Positions 1-5,573 of a stretch of 7,064 nt of DNA are shown here, piece after piece. Location of the stretch: positions 1-7,064 of the forward strand of contig JAVBMF010000069.1 in the NCBI GenBank assembly GCA_031552735.1, in the 5' to 3' direction. This stretch comes from JAVBUY01 sp031552735 (lineage in GTDB: Bacteria > Bacillota > Clostridia > Christensenellales > Aristaeellaceae). The notes below the pieces were generated by a model. The model made no database searches. It worked only from the letters and a program-made list of their open reading frames with translations, and was not told the origin of the DNA. The translations under genes were made by a program, and so were the position numbers. Each line of letters opens with the position of its first letter. Position 1 is the stretch's first letter.

Positions 1-1589
1 GCGGTCTTGGGGTCCAGCGCGGCGGTGTGCTCGTCCAGCAGCAGCAGCTTGGGCCGCGTGGCGGTGGCCATTAACAACGTCAGCGCTTGGCGCTGACCGC
101 CGGACAGCAGCCCGGCGCGGGTTTTCAGTCGGTTCTCCAGCCCTAAATCCAGCGTTTTCAGCAGCGCGCGGTATGCGTCGCGGTCCTGCTTCTTCAGCGC
201 GGGTTTCAGGCCGCGCCGCTGTCCGCGCCGCATGGCGATCGCCAGATTCTCCTCGATGGTCATGCCCGGCGCAGTGCCCAGCATCGGGTCCTGGAACACG
301 CGGCCGATCAGCCGCGCGCGCTTATGCTCCGGCTCGCCAGTGACGGTGCTGCTGCCGATGGCGATGCCGCCGCCGTCCACCGGGAACACCCCGGCCACGA
401 TATTGAGCAGCGTGGACTTGCCCGCGCCGTTGCCGCCGATCACCGTCACAAAGTCGCCGGGCTCCAGCGTCAGCTCTACATTGTCCAGCGCATGCTTCTG
501 GTTGACCGTACCGGCGTTGAATACCTTCGAAATGCCCGCGACTTGCAGCGCGCTGTCCAGCGCCTGCGGCGGTGAGACCGTTTCCTGCGCCTCGGTCGGC
601 GGGGCTTGCTCCGCGTCGGCTTGCTCCAGCGTTTCCTGCCTGCGCACCGGCGATACGCCCTTTTTCACGGTGCGCGCCAGCCACGGATCGAGCTTGCTGG
701 TCAGCGTGGGCAGCGCCAGCGCGAGCGTGATGATGCCCGCCGACAGCAGTTTGAAGTCCTCCGGTGGCCAGTTGAGCAGCAGCACAACGGACTGAATCAT
801 GCGATAGATGATCGAGCCGAGCACCGCGGCGATCAGCTTGCCGGGCAGCGACTTGCGCTGGAATACCACCTCGCCGATGATCACCGCCGCCAGACCGAAC
901 ACGATGCCACCCGCGCCCATATCGAGCGTGGCCACCTTGTTGTTTTGCGCCACCAGCGCGCCGGACAAGCCGACCAAGCCGTTGGCAATCATTAGGCACA
1001 GCAGCTTCATCGCGTCGGTGTTGACGCCCAGCGCGCGCGACATCTGCGCGTTGTCGCCGGTGGAGCGGATGGTGATGCCCAACTCGGTGCCAAAGAACCA
1101 CACCAGCGCTGCGATGGCCAGCGCCGCGAACAGCGCGCCATAGAGCAGCACCACGGTCTTGGCGTCCAGCCCAAAGCCCGGCAGGTGCTGGAAGATCGTG
1201 TCGTATACCTTCTTGCCGCCCGCGATCAGGTTCGGGAACGGCAGATTGGCCTTGCCCATGATGTGCAGATTGATCGAGTACAGTGAAATTTGCGTCAAGA
1301 TCGAGGCCAGCAGCCCCGGGATTTTCAGTTTGGTGTGCAGCAGCCCGGTCACCATCCCGGCCAGCGATCCCGCGCCGAACGCGATCAGCGTCGCCAGCAC
1401 CGGGTGCACGCCCACCGTCACCAGACTGGCCGCCACCGCGCCGCCCAGCGCGAAGCTGCCGTCCACCGTCAGGTCGGAAAATTCCAGTATGCGATACGTC
1501 ATGTAGACGCCCAGCGTCATGATGCCCCACAGCAGACCCAGCGACACCGCACCGGGCGCGGCCTGCCATAGCCGTGCGAAAAATTCCAT
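1..1589 (-). CDS. Fused ABC transporter permease-ATPase (TrpY-TrpZ type), 3' end outside window
   Basis: One open frame of 529 complete codons encodes the membrane and ATPase parts of an importer that would work with the binding protein encoded just upstream. Residues 1 to about 305 form a hydrophobic permease of the BPD_transp_2/COG4120 type, with segments near 13-33, 46-83, 146-166, 195-215, 226-243 and 282-297. A polar linker rich in Gln, Glu, Ala and Pro (about 306-345) leads to an ATPase of the COG1101 type. This has the family's FNAGTVNQK start, Walker A GGNGAGKST (385-393), Q-loop Gln433, signature LLSGGQRQ (494-501) and Walker B LLLLDE (515-520). The H-loop and C-terminus lie beyond the edge. 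The start at 1589 has AGGGGAG six bases upstream; an ATG at 1608 is in another frame. I checked that Walker A falls in the frame set by this start, so no frameshift separates the halves. Family assignment is strong; the substrate is not known. Confidence 0.88.
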   Translation of the reverse strand, partial: MEFFARLWQAAPGAVSLGLLWGIMTLGVYMTYRILEFSDLTVDGSFALGGAVAASLVTVGVHPVLATLIAFGAGSLAGMVTGLLHTKLKIPGLLASILTQISLYSINLHIMGKANLPFPNLIAGGKKVYDTIFQHLPGFGLDAKTVVLLYGALFAALAIAALVWFFGTELGITIRSTGDNAQMSRALGVNTDAMKLLCLMIANGLVGLSGALVAQNNKVATLDMGAGGIVFGLAAVIIGEVVFQRKSLPGKLIAAVLGSIIYRMIQSVVLLLNWPPEDFKLLSAGIITLALALPTLTSKLDPWLARTVKKGVSPVRRQETLEQADAEQAPPTEAQETVSPPQALDSALQVAGISKVFNAGTVNQKHALDNVELTLEPGDFVTVIGGNGAGKSTLLNIVAGVFPVDGGGIAIGSSTVTGEPEHKRARLIGRVFQDPMLGTAPGMTIEENLAIAMRRGQRRGLKPALKKQDRDAYRALLKTLDLGLENRLKTRAGLLSGGQRQALTLLMATATRPKLLLLDEHTAALDPKT

Positions 1590-1606
1590 GCGAAGCTCCC
1601 CTATCC

Positions 1607-1646
1607 ATGCCGACAACGGGAGAGCGAGTCGCTCCCCCGTCGGCAT
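1607..1646 (-). other. Intercistronic mRNA hairpin between binding protein and permease-ATPase
   Basis: The transcript can fold into a 17-bp stem: an outer 7 bp (ATGCCGA with TCGGCAT) and an inner 10 bp (CGGGGGAGCG with CGCTCTCCCG, one G-U pair), with a 3-nt bulge and a 3-nt loop. No U-run follows, so it is not a standard terminator. It lies 20 nt downstream of the binding-protein stop and just before the permease ribosome-binding site. In ABC operons such structures often protect the binding-protein mRNA from 3' decay so that it is made in excess; that role is inferred here. Confidence 0.7.
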
Positions 1647-1666
1647 TTTGCTAACATGCTATGCGA

Positions 1667-2641
1667 TTAGAATACGTTGACAGCCTTGGACAGCATCTCT
1701 TCCGGCAGAACGATGCCCATCAGGCCGGCGGAGGTCTTGTTGATGCTAAGGTCGCTGTCGGTCAGCTTTTCGATGGGCATTTCAGCGGGGTTCGCGCCAC
1801 CGACCAGAATGCGCTCGGCCATCAGGCCGGTCTGGTAGCCCAACTTGTAGTAGTTCAGGCCGATGGTGGCCAGTCCGCCGGATTTGCACATATTCTCCTC
1901 GCCGCAGATCACCGGCAGCTTGGCCGGTTCGGCGACCTGCGCCACCACCGGCATCGCGGAAGCCATCACGTTATCGGTGGGGATGTACAGCGCATCCACC
2001 TGGCCGACAAACGACTCAATCGCCTGCTGCACCTCGCCAACCGCGCTGACGGTCTTAATGGTCACGGTCATGCCCAGCTTCTCAGCCTCGGCCTTGGCGA
2101 TATCGGCCTGAATGCGCGAGTTTTCCTCGTTGGAGGTATAGCAGATGCCCAGGGTCTTGGCATCCGGCACGATCTGCGGAATCAGCCCGATCTGCAAATC
2201 AATGGGATTCATGTCGGTGGTGCCGGAGATATTGATGCCCGGGGCATCATTGCTGGCAATCAGTTTGGCGCCAACGTAATCGGTCACCGCCGTGCCCAGG
2301 ATCGGCACGCTGTCGGTCTGCGCGGACAGCGCCTGCACCGCGTTGGTCGCCACGCCCAGCAGCAGGTCGTTGCCGCCCTGCACAAGCTGTTCGGCCATCA
2401 GTTGGCAGGTCGCCGCGTCGGCTGACGGATTCAGCAGCGTCACGGTCAGGTTCTTGCCTTCCTCGATGCCCTTTTCCTTCAGGCCGTCCTTGAATCCCTG
2501 CACCGCCGCGTCCAGCGCGGGATGCTCTACGTATTCCAGAATGCCGACTTTGTAGGTCTTGTCCTCGGCCAAGGCGCACACCGCCGTACCGACCAGACAC
2601 AGCACCACCAAAATCGCGACCATTGCTCTACCGTTCTTCAT
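1667..2641 (-). CDS. ABC transporter substrate-binding protein, TrpX/COG2984 (ABC_sub_bind) family
   Basis: This 324-residue exported protein captures the substrate outside the membrane and delivers it to the permease-ATPase encoded next. An N-terminal signal peptide (MKNGR, then a hydrophobic core to about residue 22, with likely cleavage after ALA at 23-25) precedes a two-lobed binding fold. Family hallmarks are KVGILEYVEHPALD (31-44), GVATNAVQAL in the first lobe, a GINISGTTDM segment and the LPVICGEE segment. Relatives include streptococcal TrpX, linked to tryptophan uptake, and many members of unknown substrate. The start at 2641 is chosen because GGGAGG lies eight bases upstream and a signal peptide follows at once; the in-frame ATG at 2752 lies upstream of the promoter and inside the terminator. 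No canonical lipobox is visible, unusual for a Gram-positive binding protein. The gene is first in its operon. Confidence 0.88.
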   Translation of the reverse strand: MKNGRAMVAILVVLCLVGTAVCALAEDKTYKVGILEYVEHPALDAAVQGFKDGLKEKGIEEGKNLTVTLLNPSADAATCQLMAEQLVQGGNDLLLGVATNAVQALSAQTDSVPILGTAVTDYVGAKLIASNDAPGINISGTTDMNPIDLQIGLIPQIVPDAKTLGICYTSNEENSRIQADIAKAEAEKLGMTVTIKTVSAVGEVQQAIESFVGQVDALYIPTDNVMASAMPVVAQVAEPAKLPVICGEENMCKSGGLATIGLNYYKLGYQTGLMAERILVGGANPAEMPIEKLTDSDLSINKTSAGLMGIVLPEEMLSKAVNVF

Positions 2642-2668
2642 ACCTAAGTCCTCCCAAAATATACTACT

Positions 2669-2693
2669 ACAGGCGCGAATGATGCGCGCCTGT
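2669..2693 (-). other. 5' leader hairpin of the ABC operon
   Basis: A perfect 9-bp stem (ACAGGCGCG with CGCGCCTGT) with a 7-nt loop sits within the first bases of the predicted transcript, about 28 nt upstream of the start codon. It leaves the GGGAGG site free. It may stabilise the 5' end of the mRNA. No T-box or other known riboswitch core is recognisable in this leader of roughly 57 nt. Confidence 0.5.
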
Positions 2694-2705
2694 GCTACAA
2701 AAAAT

Positions 2706-2734
2706 AATATACCGTATACGGTTTTTCGTGTCAA
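2706..2734 (-). promoter_or_regulatory. Sigma-A type promoter of the ABC operon
   Basis: A perfect -35 box TTGACA (2729-2734) and a -10 box TATATT (2706-2711) are separated by exactly 17 bp. Transcription should begin near 2699, giving a leader of about 57 nt before the binding-protein start. It lies directly downstream of the intrinsic terminator of the preceding unit, so the ABC operon appears to be an independent transcription unit. Confidence 0.8.
2711..2722. promoter_or_regulatory. Candidate operator palindrome in the promoter spacer
   Basis: ACCGTATACGGT is a perfect 12-bp palindrome between the -35 and -10 boxes, touching the last base of the -10. A dimeric repressor bound here would block RNA polymerase. 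The regulator and its signal are not known from this window, and no regulator gene is present. Confidence 0.45.
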
Positions 2735-2750
2735 GGAAAAATTTGTGCGC

Positions 2751-2773
2751 AAAAAAGCGCCCGAAGGCGCTTT
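2751..2773 (-). terminator. Intrinsic terminator with UUCG tetraloop
   Basis: On the minus strand an 8-bp stem AAAGCGCC/GGCGCTTT closes a TTCG tetraloop, and a run of six T ends it. This is a textbook Rho-independent terminator. It ends transcripts arriving from the DUF4279/HD-like unit, about 200 nt after the last stop codon, and insulates the ABC promoter. Confidence 0.85.
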
Positions 2774-2974
2774 CAGATCATCAGCAAAGCAGTTTTCACA
2801 ACTTAGGATGCACGAGGGAGGCGAGGGGGCTTCATTTTAATCGTATCGCGCGACTTTGTCGCGCGGGCGGGGCGTTTTCCGCAAGGAAAACATCCCTGCC
2901 ATAGTGAGCAAAGCGAGCGCGTGGCAGTGCCACGCAACCGAACAAAATGCAACCGCATTTTGTTCGAACGCAGT
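2774..2974. other. Intergenic stretch without a supported gene
   Basis: No reading frame here has a credible start, ribosome-binding site or family resemblance. The part nearest the HD-like gene (2847-2966) is full of perfect inverted repeats, listed separately. The remaining 2774-2846 is purine-rich on the plus strand, with a GAGGGAGGCGAGGGGGC stretch, and shows no recognised signal. Together with the terminator, promoter and leader this forms the only gap over 300 bases in the window (2642-2974). Confidence 0.6.
2847..2966. repeat. Cluster of perfect hairpins, possible palindromic repeat element
   Basis: Four stem-loops follow each other in 120 bp. CGCGCGAC/GTCGCGCG has a TTT loop (2847-2865). 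GTTTTCC/GGAAAAC has a GCAA tetraloop (2874-2891). GCGTGGC/GCCACGC has an AGT loop (2919-2935); it competes with CTGCCA/TGGCAG (2896-2901 with 2922-2927). CGAACAAAATGC/GCATTTTGTTCG has a 4-nt loop (2939-2966, 12 bp). Such density of exact inverted repeats resembles REP- or MITE-like intergenic elements, but no second copy exists in the window. It could instead be a structured 3' UTR of the HD-like gene. Confidence 0.5.
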
Positions 2975-3457
2975 TTACATGAATAAATCCTTCATCAACT
3001 GCTTGCCGGTCTTGGTGGCAAAGTAGCGGTTGTACACATCCTCCGGCTTTTCGTGCACCTTGCCGTCGGCCATATCGACCAGCAGCGACGATTCATTCAG
3101 GATTTGCAGGTCGAGGTTGTCGTCCATCTCCATGTCGTAATTGCCCGCGTGCCCGACCAGGAAGCCCACGCGGTCAATGTAGCGATCGTAGCCCAGATTG
3201 TGCAGCAGCTCGCGCACCATCGGCTCTCCGTAGGTCTTCTGCATATCGTGATCCCACTTGCCCTCGTTGTCCAGCCCAGCGGGCAAGCCAATGCCTTGCA
3301 GGATACCGGCGGCGCGCAGCGAACGCAGGCCATCGCCTTTCAGCCCCTCCGCATCGCCGATCACGCCGCAGTACACGTAGACTTTCATCGCGCGCTCCAC
3401 CTGTGCGCGGTCGTGTCCAAGCACACGGATCATTTCACATAGCACCTGTCGAATCAT
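2975..3457 (-). CDS. HD-domain phosphohydrolase-like protein with degenerate active site
   Basis: This 160-residue cytosolic protein aligns by eye, end to end, with a common clostridial HD-domain phosphohydrolase family. It shares the MIxxVLxEMI start, a KVY segment at 25-27, the GEPMVRELLHNLGYD helix (77-91), RVGFLVGH (96-103), LQILNES (118-124) and the ATKTGKQLM end (147-155). The catalytic ligands are mostly gone: the first His is Arg22, the defining His-Asp pair is Gln54-Gly55, and the later Asp of the family's ADFLV motif is Ser124. Only His103 remains, in GHAGNY where relatives have GHHHTY. The frame is intact and of full family length, so it looks like a retained pseudoenzyme rather than a decayed gene. 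AAGGAGG lies eight bases before the start. It follows the DUF4279 gene by 38 nt, probably as the second gene of one unit. Function unknown. Confidence 0.8.
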   Translation of the reverse strand: MIRQVLCEMIRVLGHDRAQVERAMKVYVYCGVIGDAEGLKGDGLRSLRAAGILQGIGLPAGLDNEGKWDHDMQKTYGEPMVRELLHNLGYDRYIDRVGFLVGHAGNYDMEMDDNLDLQILNESSLLVDMADGKVHEKPEDVYNRYFATKTGKQLMKDLFM

Positions 3458-3495
3458 CGTGGGAGCCTCCTTTGGGGAGTATTTTGCGCGGCGTG

Positions 3496-3945
3496 TTACG
3501 CGTCGCCGCCGGGGTTAAATGAGAAGCCGCCCCAGGACACCACCGATACCTCCAGCGGTAGTCCGATGCCCGCCAGCCGTGCCAGCGTATCGGGCATCAG
3601 GCGATAGAAGATTTGCGCGTATTCCGACTGCACATAGAGCCGCAGGATCACGTCGTAGCGCTCGCGCAGCTTGGCCAGCGCCGGGCCGTTCTTTTCCAGT
3701 TGCTGCAGCAGCGCGTGCATGCGCGGATCAAGACCTTCGTTATTGGCCAGCTCGATTTCGTAGGCCCAGCAATCCTGCTCGCAAACGATGGGCGGCAGCT
3801 TGTTGAGCAGCTCGCCCTTGGTGCGCGTATCGGTGCTGGCAAGCCCCAGATCGCTGGTCACGGCGTCAAAATCCACGTTTTCTCCGCTGACCATCAGTGA
3901 CAGCTCCCAATTGGGCGCAACTTTCCCGGTCGGATCGGTCGCCAT
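3496..3945 (-). CDS. DUF4279 domain-containing protein
   Basis: A 149-residue soluble protein with no signal peptide or membrane segment. The layout fits DUF4279 (PF14106): a first strand leading to SGENVDFDAVTSDLGL (20-35), the TRTKGE turn (40-45), a conserved Trp60 before a strand (AYEIEL), a helical middle about 73-96 (HALLQQLEKNGPALAKL), then strands DVILRLYV (98-105) and LEVSVVSW (131-138). The family has no established biochemical role. AAGGAGG sits eight bases before the start codon. A promoter with a perfect TATAAT lies just upstream, and the HD-like gene follows 38 nt downstream, so the two are probably made together. The family call is from memory of the pattern and is moderately sure. 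Confidence 0.7.
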   Translation of the reverse strand: MATDPTGKVAPNWELSLMVSGENVDFDAVTSDLGLASTDTRTKGELLNKLPPIVCEQDCWAYEIELANNEGLDPRMHALLQQLEKNGPALAKLRERYDVILRLYVQSEYAQIFYRLMPDTLARLAGIGLPLEVSVVSWGGFSFNPGGDA

Positions 3946-3987
3946 ATCGGCCGCCTCCTTGCCAGTTCTTTGTCAATCTTTGATCTG

Positions 3988-4016
3988 ATTATATCACGCG
4001 TCAGCGCGCGGGGCAA
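3988..4016 (-). promoter_or_regulatory. Putative sigma-A promoter for the DUF4279/HD-like unit
   Basis: TATAAT (3988-3993) is preceded, after a 17-bp spacer, by TTGCCC (4011-4016; 4 of 6 match to TTGACA). The -35 lies inside the last codons of the upstream hydrolase gene, and the -10 immediately follows its stop. Transcription would begin near 3981, about 35 nt before the DUF4279 start. No terminator separates the hydrolase from this unit, so read-through is also possible. Confidence 0.6.
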
Positions 4017-4929
4017 GGTGGCAATCCATCCACGCGCGCACATCGGCAAACACCTGCTCACGATCTATTTCGTTGAGCATCTCGTGGCGGCCATCGGGGT
4101 AGAGCGTCATGGTCACATCGCGCACCCCGGCCTTTTGCAGCGCGTCGCGCACCCAGCGCACGCCCTTGCCAAAGCCGCCGACCGGGTCGCGATCACCGGA
4201 GAAAATCAGCACCGGCAGTTGCTTGGGCACGCGTGACGCCCACTTGCCGCCGCTGATCGCCGCCATGCCGTCCAGCACGTCGCGATAGCCAGTCGCCGTG
4301 AAGGTGAATCCGCAGCCCGGGTCGGCGACATACTGATCCACCTGCGCGGCATCGCGGCTCAGCCAGTCAAAGCCGGTGCGCGCGGGCTCAAACGGTTTGT
4401 TGTACGAGGCAAAGGCCATCTTGTTGAGCAGCTCGCACGGCGCATAGGTGCCCAGCTTCTTCACCTGACTGCGCGCGATGAGCTTGGCGATTGGCGACAA
4501 GGGGTTGGGGCCCATCGTGCCCGACAAAATCACCCCGGCCAGCGTGTCCGGATAGCGCACGATATAGCTGCGCGCCAGCGCGGAGCCCATCGAGTGACCA
4601 AACAGGATGACCGGCAGCCCGGGGTGCTGCGCCAGCGCGTACCGCCGCATCGTGTCGATGTCGGCCACCGCGCGGTTCCAGCCGTCCTGCTCGTAAAAGT
4701 AGCCGTACTGCTCGGGCTTGCTCGATCGCCCATGCCCGGCGTGGTCGCAGCCATAGACCGCCAGATTGTCGGCATTCAGCGCCGCAGCGAAGTCGTCATA
4801 GCGCGCGATGTGCTCGGCCATGCCGTGCGCGATCAGCACGATGGCACGCGGATTCTCCGGTGCCCAGCACCGCACATACAGTGTGTTCTTTCCATCCTGC
4901 ACCGGCAACATGTGTTCCTTGATGGCCAT
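3994..4929 (-). CDS. Alpha/beta hydrolase, monoacylglycerol lipase-like (Hydrolase_4 / serine aminopeptidase S33)
   Basis: A 311-residue cytosolic serine hydrolase of the type often annotated lysophospholipase or monoacylglycerol lipase, acting on ester bonds of lipids or similar small molecules. The oxyanion-hole strand reads LIAHGMAEH (32-40), followed by the typical GCDHAGHGRS (60-69). The nucleophile elbow is GHSMGS with Ser113, the acid is most likely Asp248 in SGDRDPVG (244-251), and the His is His282 in DGRHEMLNE (279-287), so the triad is complete. A lid-like insertion covers about 140-215. No signal peptide is seen. The start at 4929 has AAGGAGG seven bases upstream; the in-frame ATG at 5067 would overlap aroQ and run through its terminator. 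No clear promoter is visible between the aroQ terminator and the start, so expression may depend on leak-through. Exact substrate unknown. Confidence 0.87.
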   Translation of the reverse strand: MAIKEHMLPVQDGKNTLYVRCWAPENPRAIVLIAHGMAEHIARYDDFAAALNADNLAVYGCDHAGHGRSSKPEQYGYFYEQDGWNRAVADIDTMRRYALAQHPGLPVILFGHSMGSALARSYIVRYPDTLAGVILSGTMGPNPLSPIAKLIARSQVKKLGTYAPCELLNKMAFASYNKPFEPARTGFDWLSRDAAQVDQYVADPGCGFTFTATGYRDVLDGMAAISGGKWASRVPKQLPVLIFSGDRDPVGGFGKGVRWVRDALQKAGVRDVTMTLYPDGRHEMLNEIDREQVFADVRAWMDCHLAPRADA

Positions 4930-4964
4930 GCGATTGCCTCCTTCATATTCGGGCGAGCGGGTAC

Positions 4965-4996
4965 AAAAAAGCCGCTTTGGTATGCCCAAAGCAGCT
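4965..4996 (-). terminator. Intrinsic terminator downstream of aroQ
   Basis: An 11-bp stem (AGCTGCTTTGG with CCAAAGCGGCT, one G-U pair) with a 5-nt loop runs straight into six T on the minus strand. It starts 44 nt after the aroQ stop and ends that transcript before the hydrolase gene. Confidence 0.85.
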
Positions 4997-5011
4997 ATGG
5001 CGCAAGCGCTT

Positions 5012-5037
5012 CGGGCCAGGCGTTTATCGCCTGCCCG
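5012..5037 (-). other. Hairpin directly after the aroQ stop
   Basis: CGGGC-AGGCG pairs with CGCCT-GCCCG, 10 bp with one bulged base and a 5-nt loop, two bases beyond the aroQ stop codon. No U-run follows. With the terminator just downstream it forms a double hairpin at the 3' end, which may add termination efficiency or mRNA stability. Confidence 0.5.
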
Positions 5038-5039
5038 TC

Positions 5040-5474
5040 TTACAGCGCGTCGTCGGTGGCAAACCACTTCAGCGCCATCAGGTAGCCCTTCCAGCCCAAG
5101 CCGGAAATGCAGCCCTTGGCGACGCCGGTCACATACGAGAAGTGGCGGAACTCTTCGCGGGTGTGCACGTTGGAGATGTGCACCTCAATGACGGTCAGCG
5201 CGGTGGCCGCGATGGTGTCGCGCAGCGCCACGCTGGTGTGCGCGTAGCCGCCGCCGTTTAAGATCACGCCGTCCACCTTGTCCATCGCCGCGTGCAGGCG
5301 GTCGATCATCTCGCCCTCATGATTGCTCTGGAAAAACTCGATCTCCACGCCCAGCTCCTTGGCTTCCTGCTCCAGACGCTTGTTGATCGCGTCCAGCGTC
5401 ACCGCGCCATAGGTCTTTTCGCGTAGGCCGATCAGGTTCAGGTTCGGTCCATTCATTACCAGAATCTTCTTCAT
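5040..5474 (-). CDS. aroQ: 3-dehydroquinate dehydratase, type II
   Basis: AroQ converts 3-dehydroquinate to 3-dehydroshikimate, the third step of the shikimate pathway to aromatic amino acids, as a dodecamer in the cytosol. At 144 residues it has the normal length. Hallmarks are all present: NGPNLNLIG (8-16), catalytic Arg18 and Tyr22 in LREKTYG, FFQSNHEGEMID (47-58), LNGGGYAHTSVALRD (72-86) with His79, the IEVHISN motif (96-102) with general-acid His99, and REEFR (106-110) with Arg106. The loop reads REKTYG where many relatives have REPxIYG, a minor change. The start at 5474 gives the family's MKKILVMNGPN opening and has AGGAGG nine bases upstream; the upstream in-frame ATG at 5516 lacks these. 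A hairpin separates it from ispH-rpsA, and no clear promoter is seen, so it may be read through from that gene. Confidence 0.95.
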   Translation of the reverse strand: MKKILVMNGPNLNLIGLREKTYGAVTLDAINKRLEQEAKELGVEIEFFQSNHEGEMIDRLHAAMDKVDGVILNGGGYAHTSVALRDTIAATALTVIEVHISNVHTREEFRHFSYVTGVAKGCISGLGWKGYLMALKWFATDDAL

Positions 5475-5518
5475 CGCGGGGTTCCTCCTGTTGTCTGTTT
5501 TCTTTGTTATGTGCATGG

Positions 5519-5550
5519 AAGCAGGGTTCGGATCGCTCCAAACCCTGCTT
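5519..5550 (-). terminator. Terminator-like hairpin between ispH-rpsA and aroQ
   Basis: AAGCAGGGTT pairs with AACCCTGCTT (10 bp); after one mismatch GGA/TCC adds three more pairs around a 4-nt loop. It lies 23 nt after the S1 stop. The following minus-strand bases are not a U-run, so termination would be weak or partial; it may act as an mRNA 3' stabiliser or set the ratio of aroQ to ispH-rpsA. Confidence 0.45.
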
Positions 5551-5573
5551 GCGAATCAAAGTGTGAAGGTGCG

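Noticed and set aside
322..1608. A 428-codon minus-strand frame starting at 1608
   Set aside because: It is one frame off the real permease-ATPase gene, is rich in Arg and Gly with no domain, and lacks the Walker and signature motifs that the neighbouring frame carries.
1661..2425. A 254-codon plus-strand frame opposite the binding-protein gene
   Set aside because: It is a GC-rich antisense shadow with His/Gln/Gly-rich composition, no ribosome-binding site and no recognisable family.
2642..2700. T-box or other riboswitch upstream of the binding protein, as expected for some trpX operons
   Set aside because: The predicted leader is only about 57 nt with one simple hairpin; no T-box consensus or second terminator is present after the promoter.
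2642..2752. Upstream extension of the binding protein to the ATG at 2752
   Set aside because: It would put coding sequence across the terminator U-run, the promoter and the leader, and would bury the signal peptide 37 residues in.
2847..2966. tRNA, CRISPR array or small RNA gene in the hairpin cluster
   Set aside because: No cloverleaf with TTCRA/CCA features, no evenly spaced direct repeats and no promoter of its own could be found.
2975..3457. The HD-like gene as a pseudogene
   Set aside because: The frame is complete, of normal length, has a strong ribosome-binding site, and retains the conserved sequence outside the metal ligands.
4930..5067. Upstream extension of the hydrolase to the ATG at 5067
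   Set aside because: It overlaps the aroQ 3' end and reads through its terminator; the ATG at 4929 has a strong AAGGAGG and fits the family's N-terminus.
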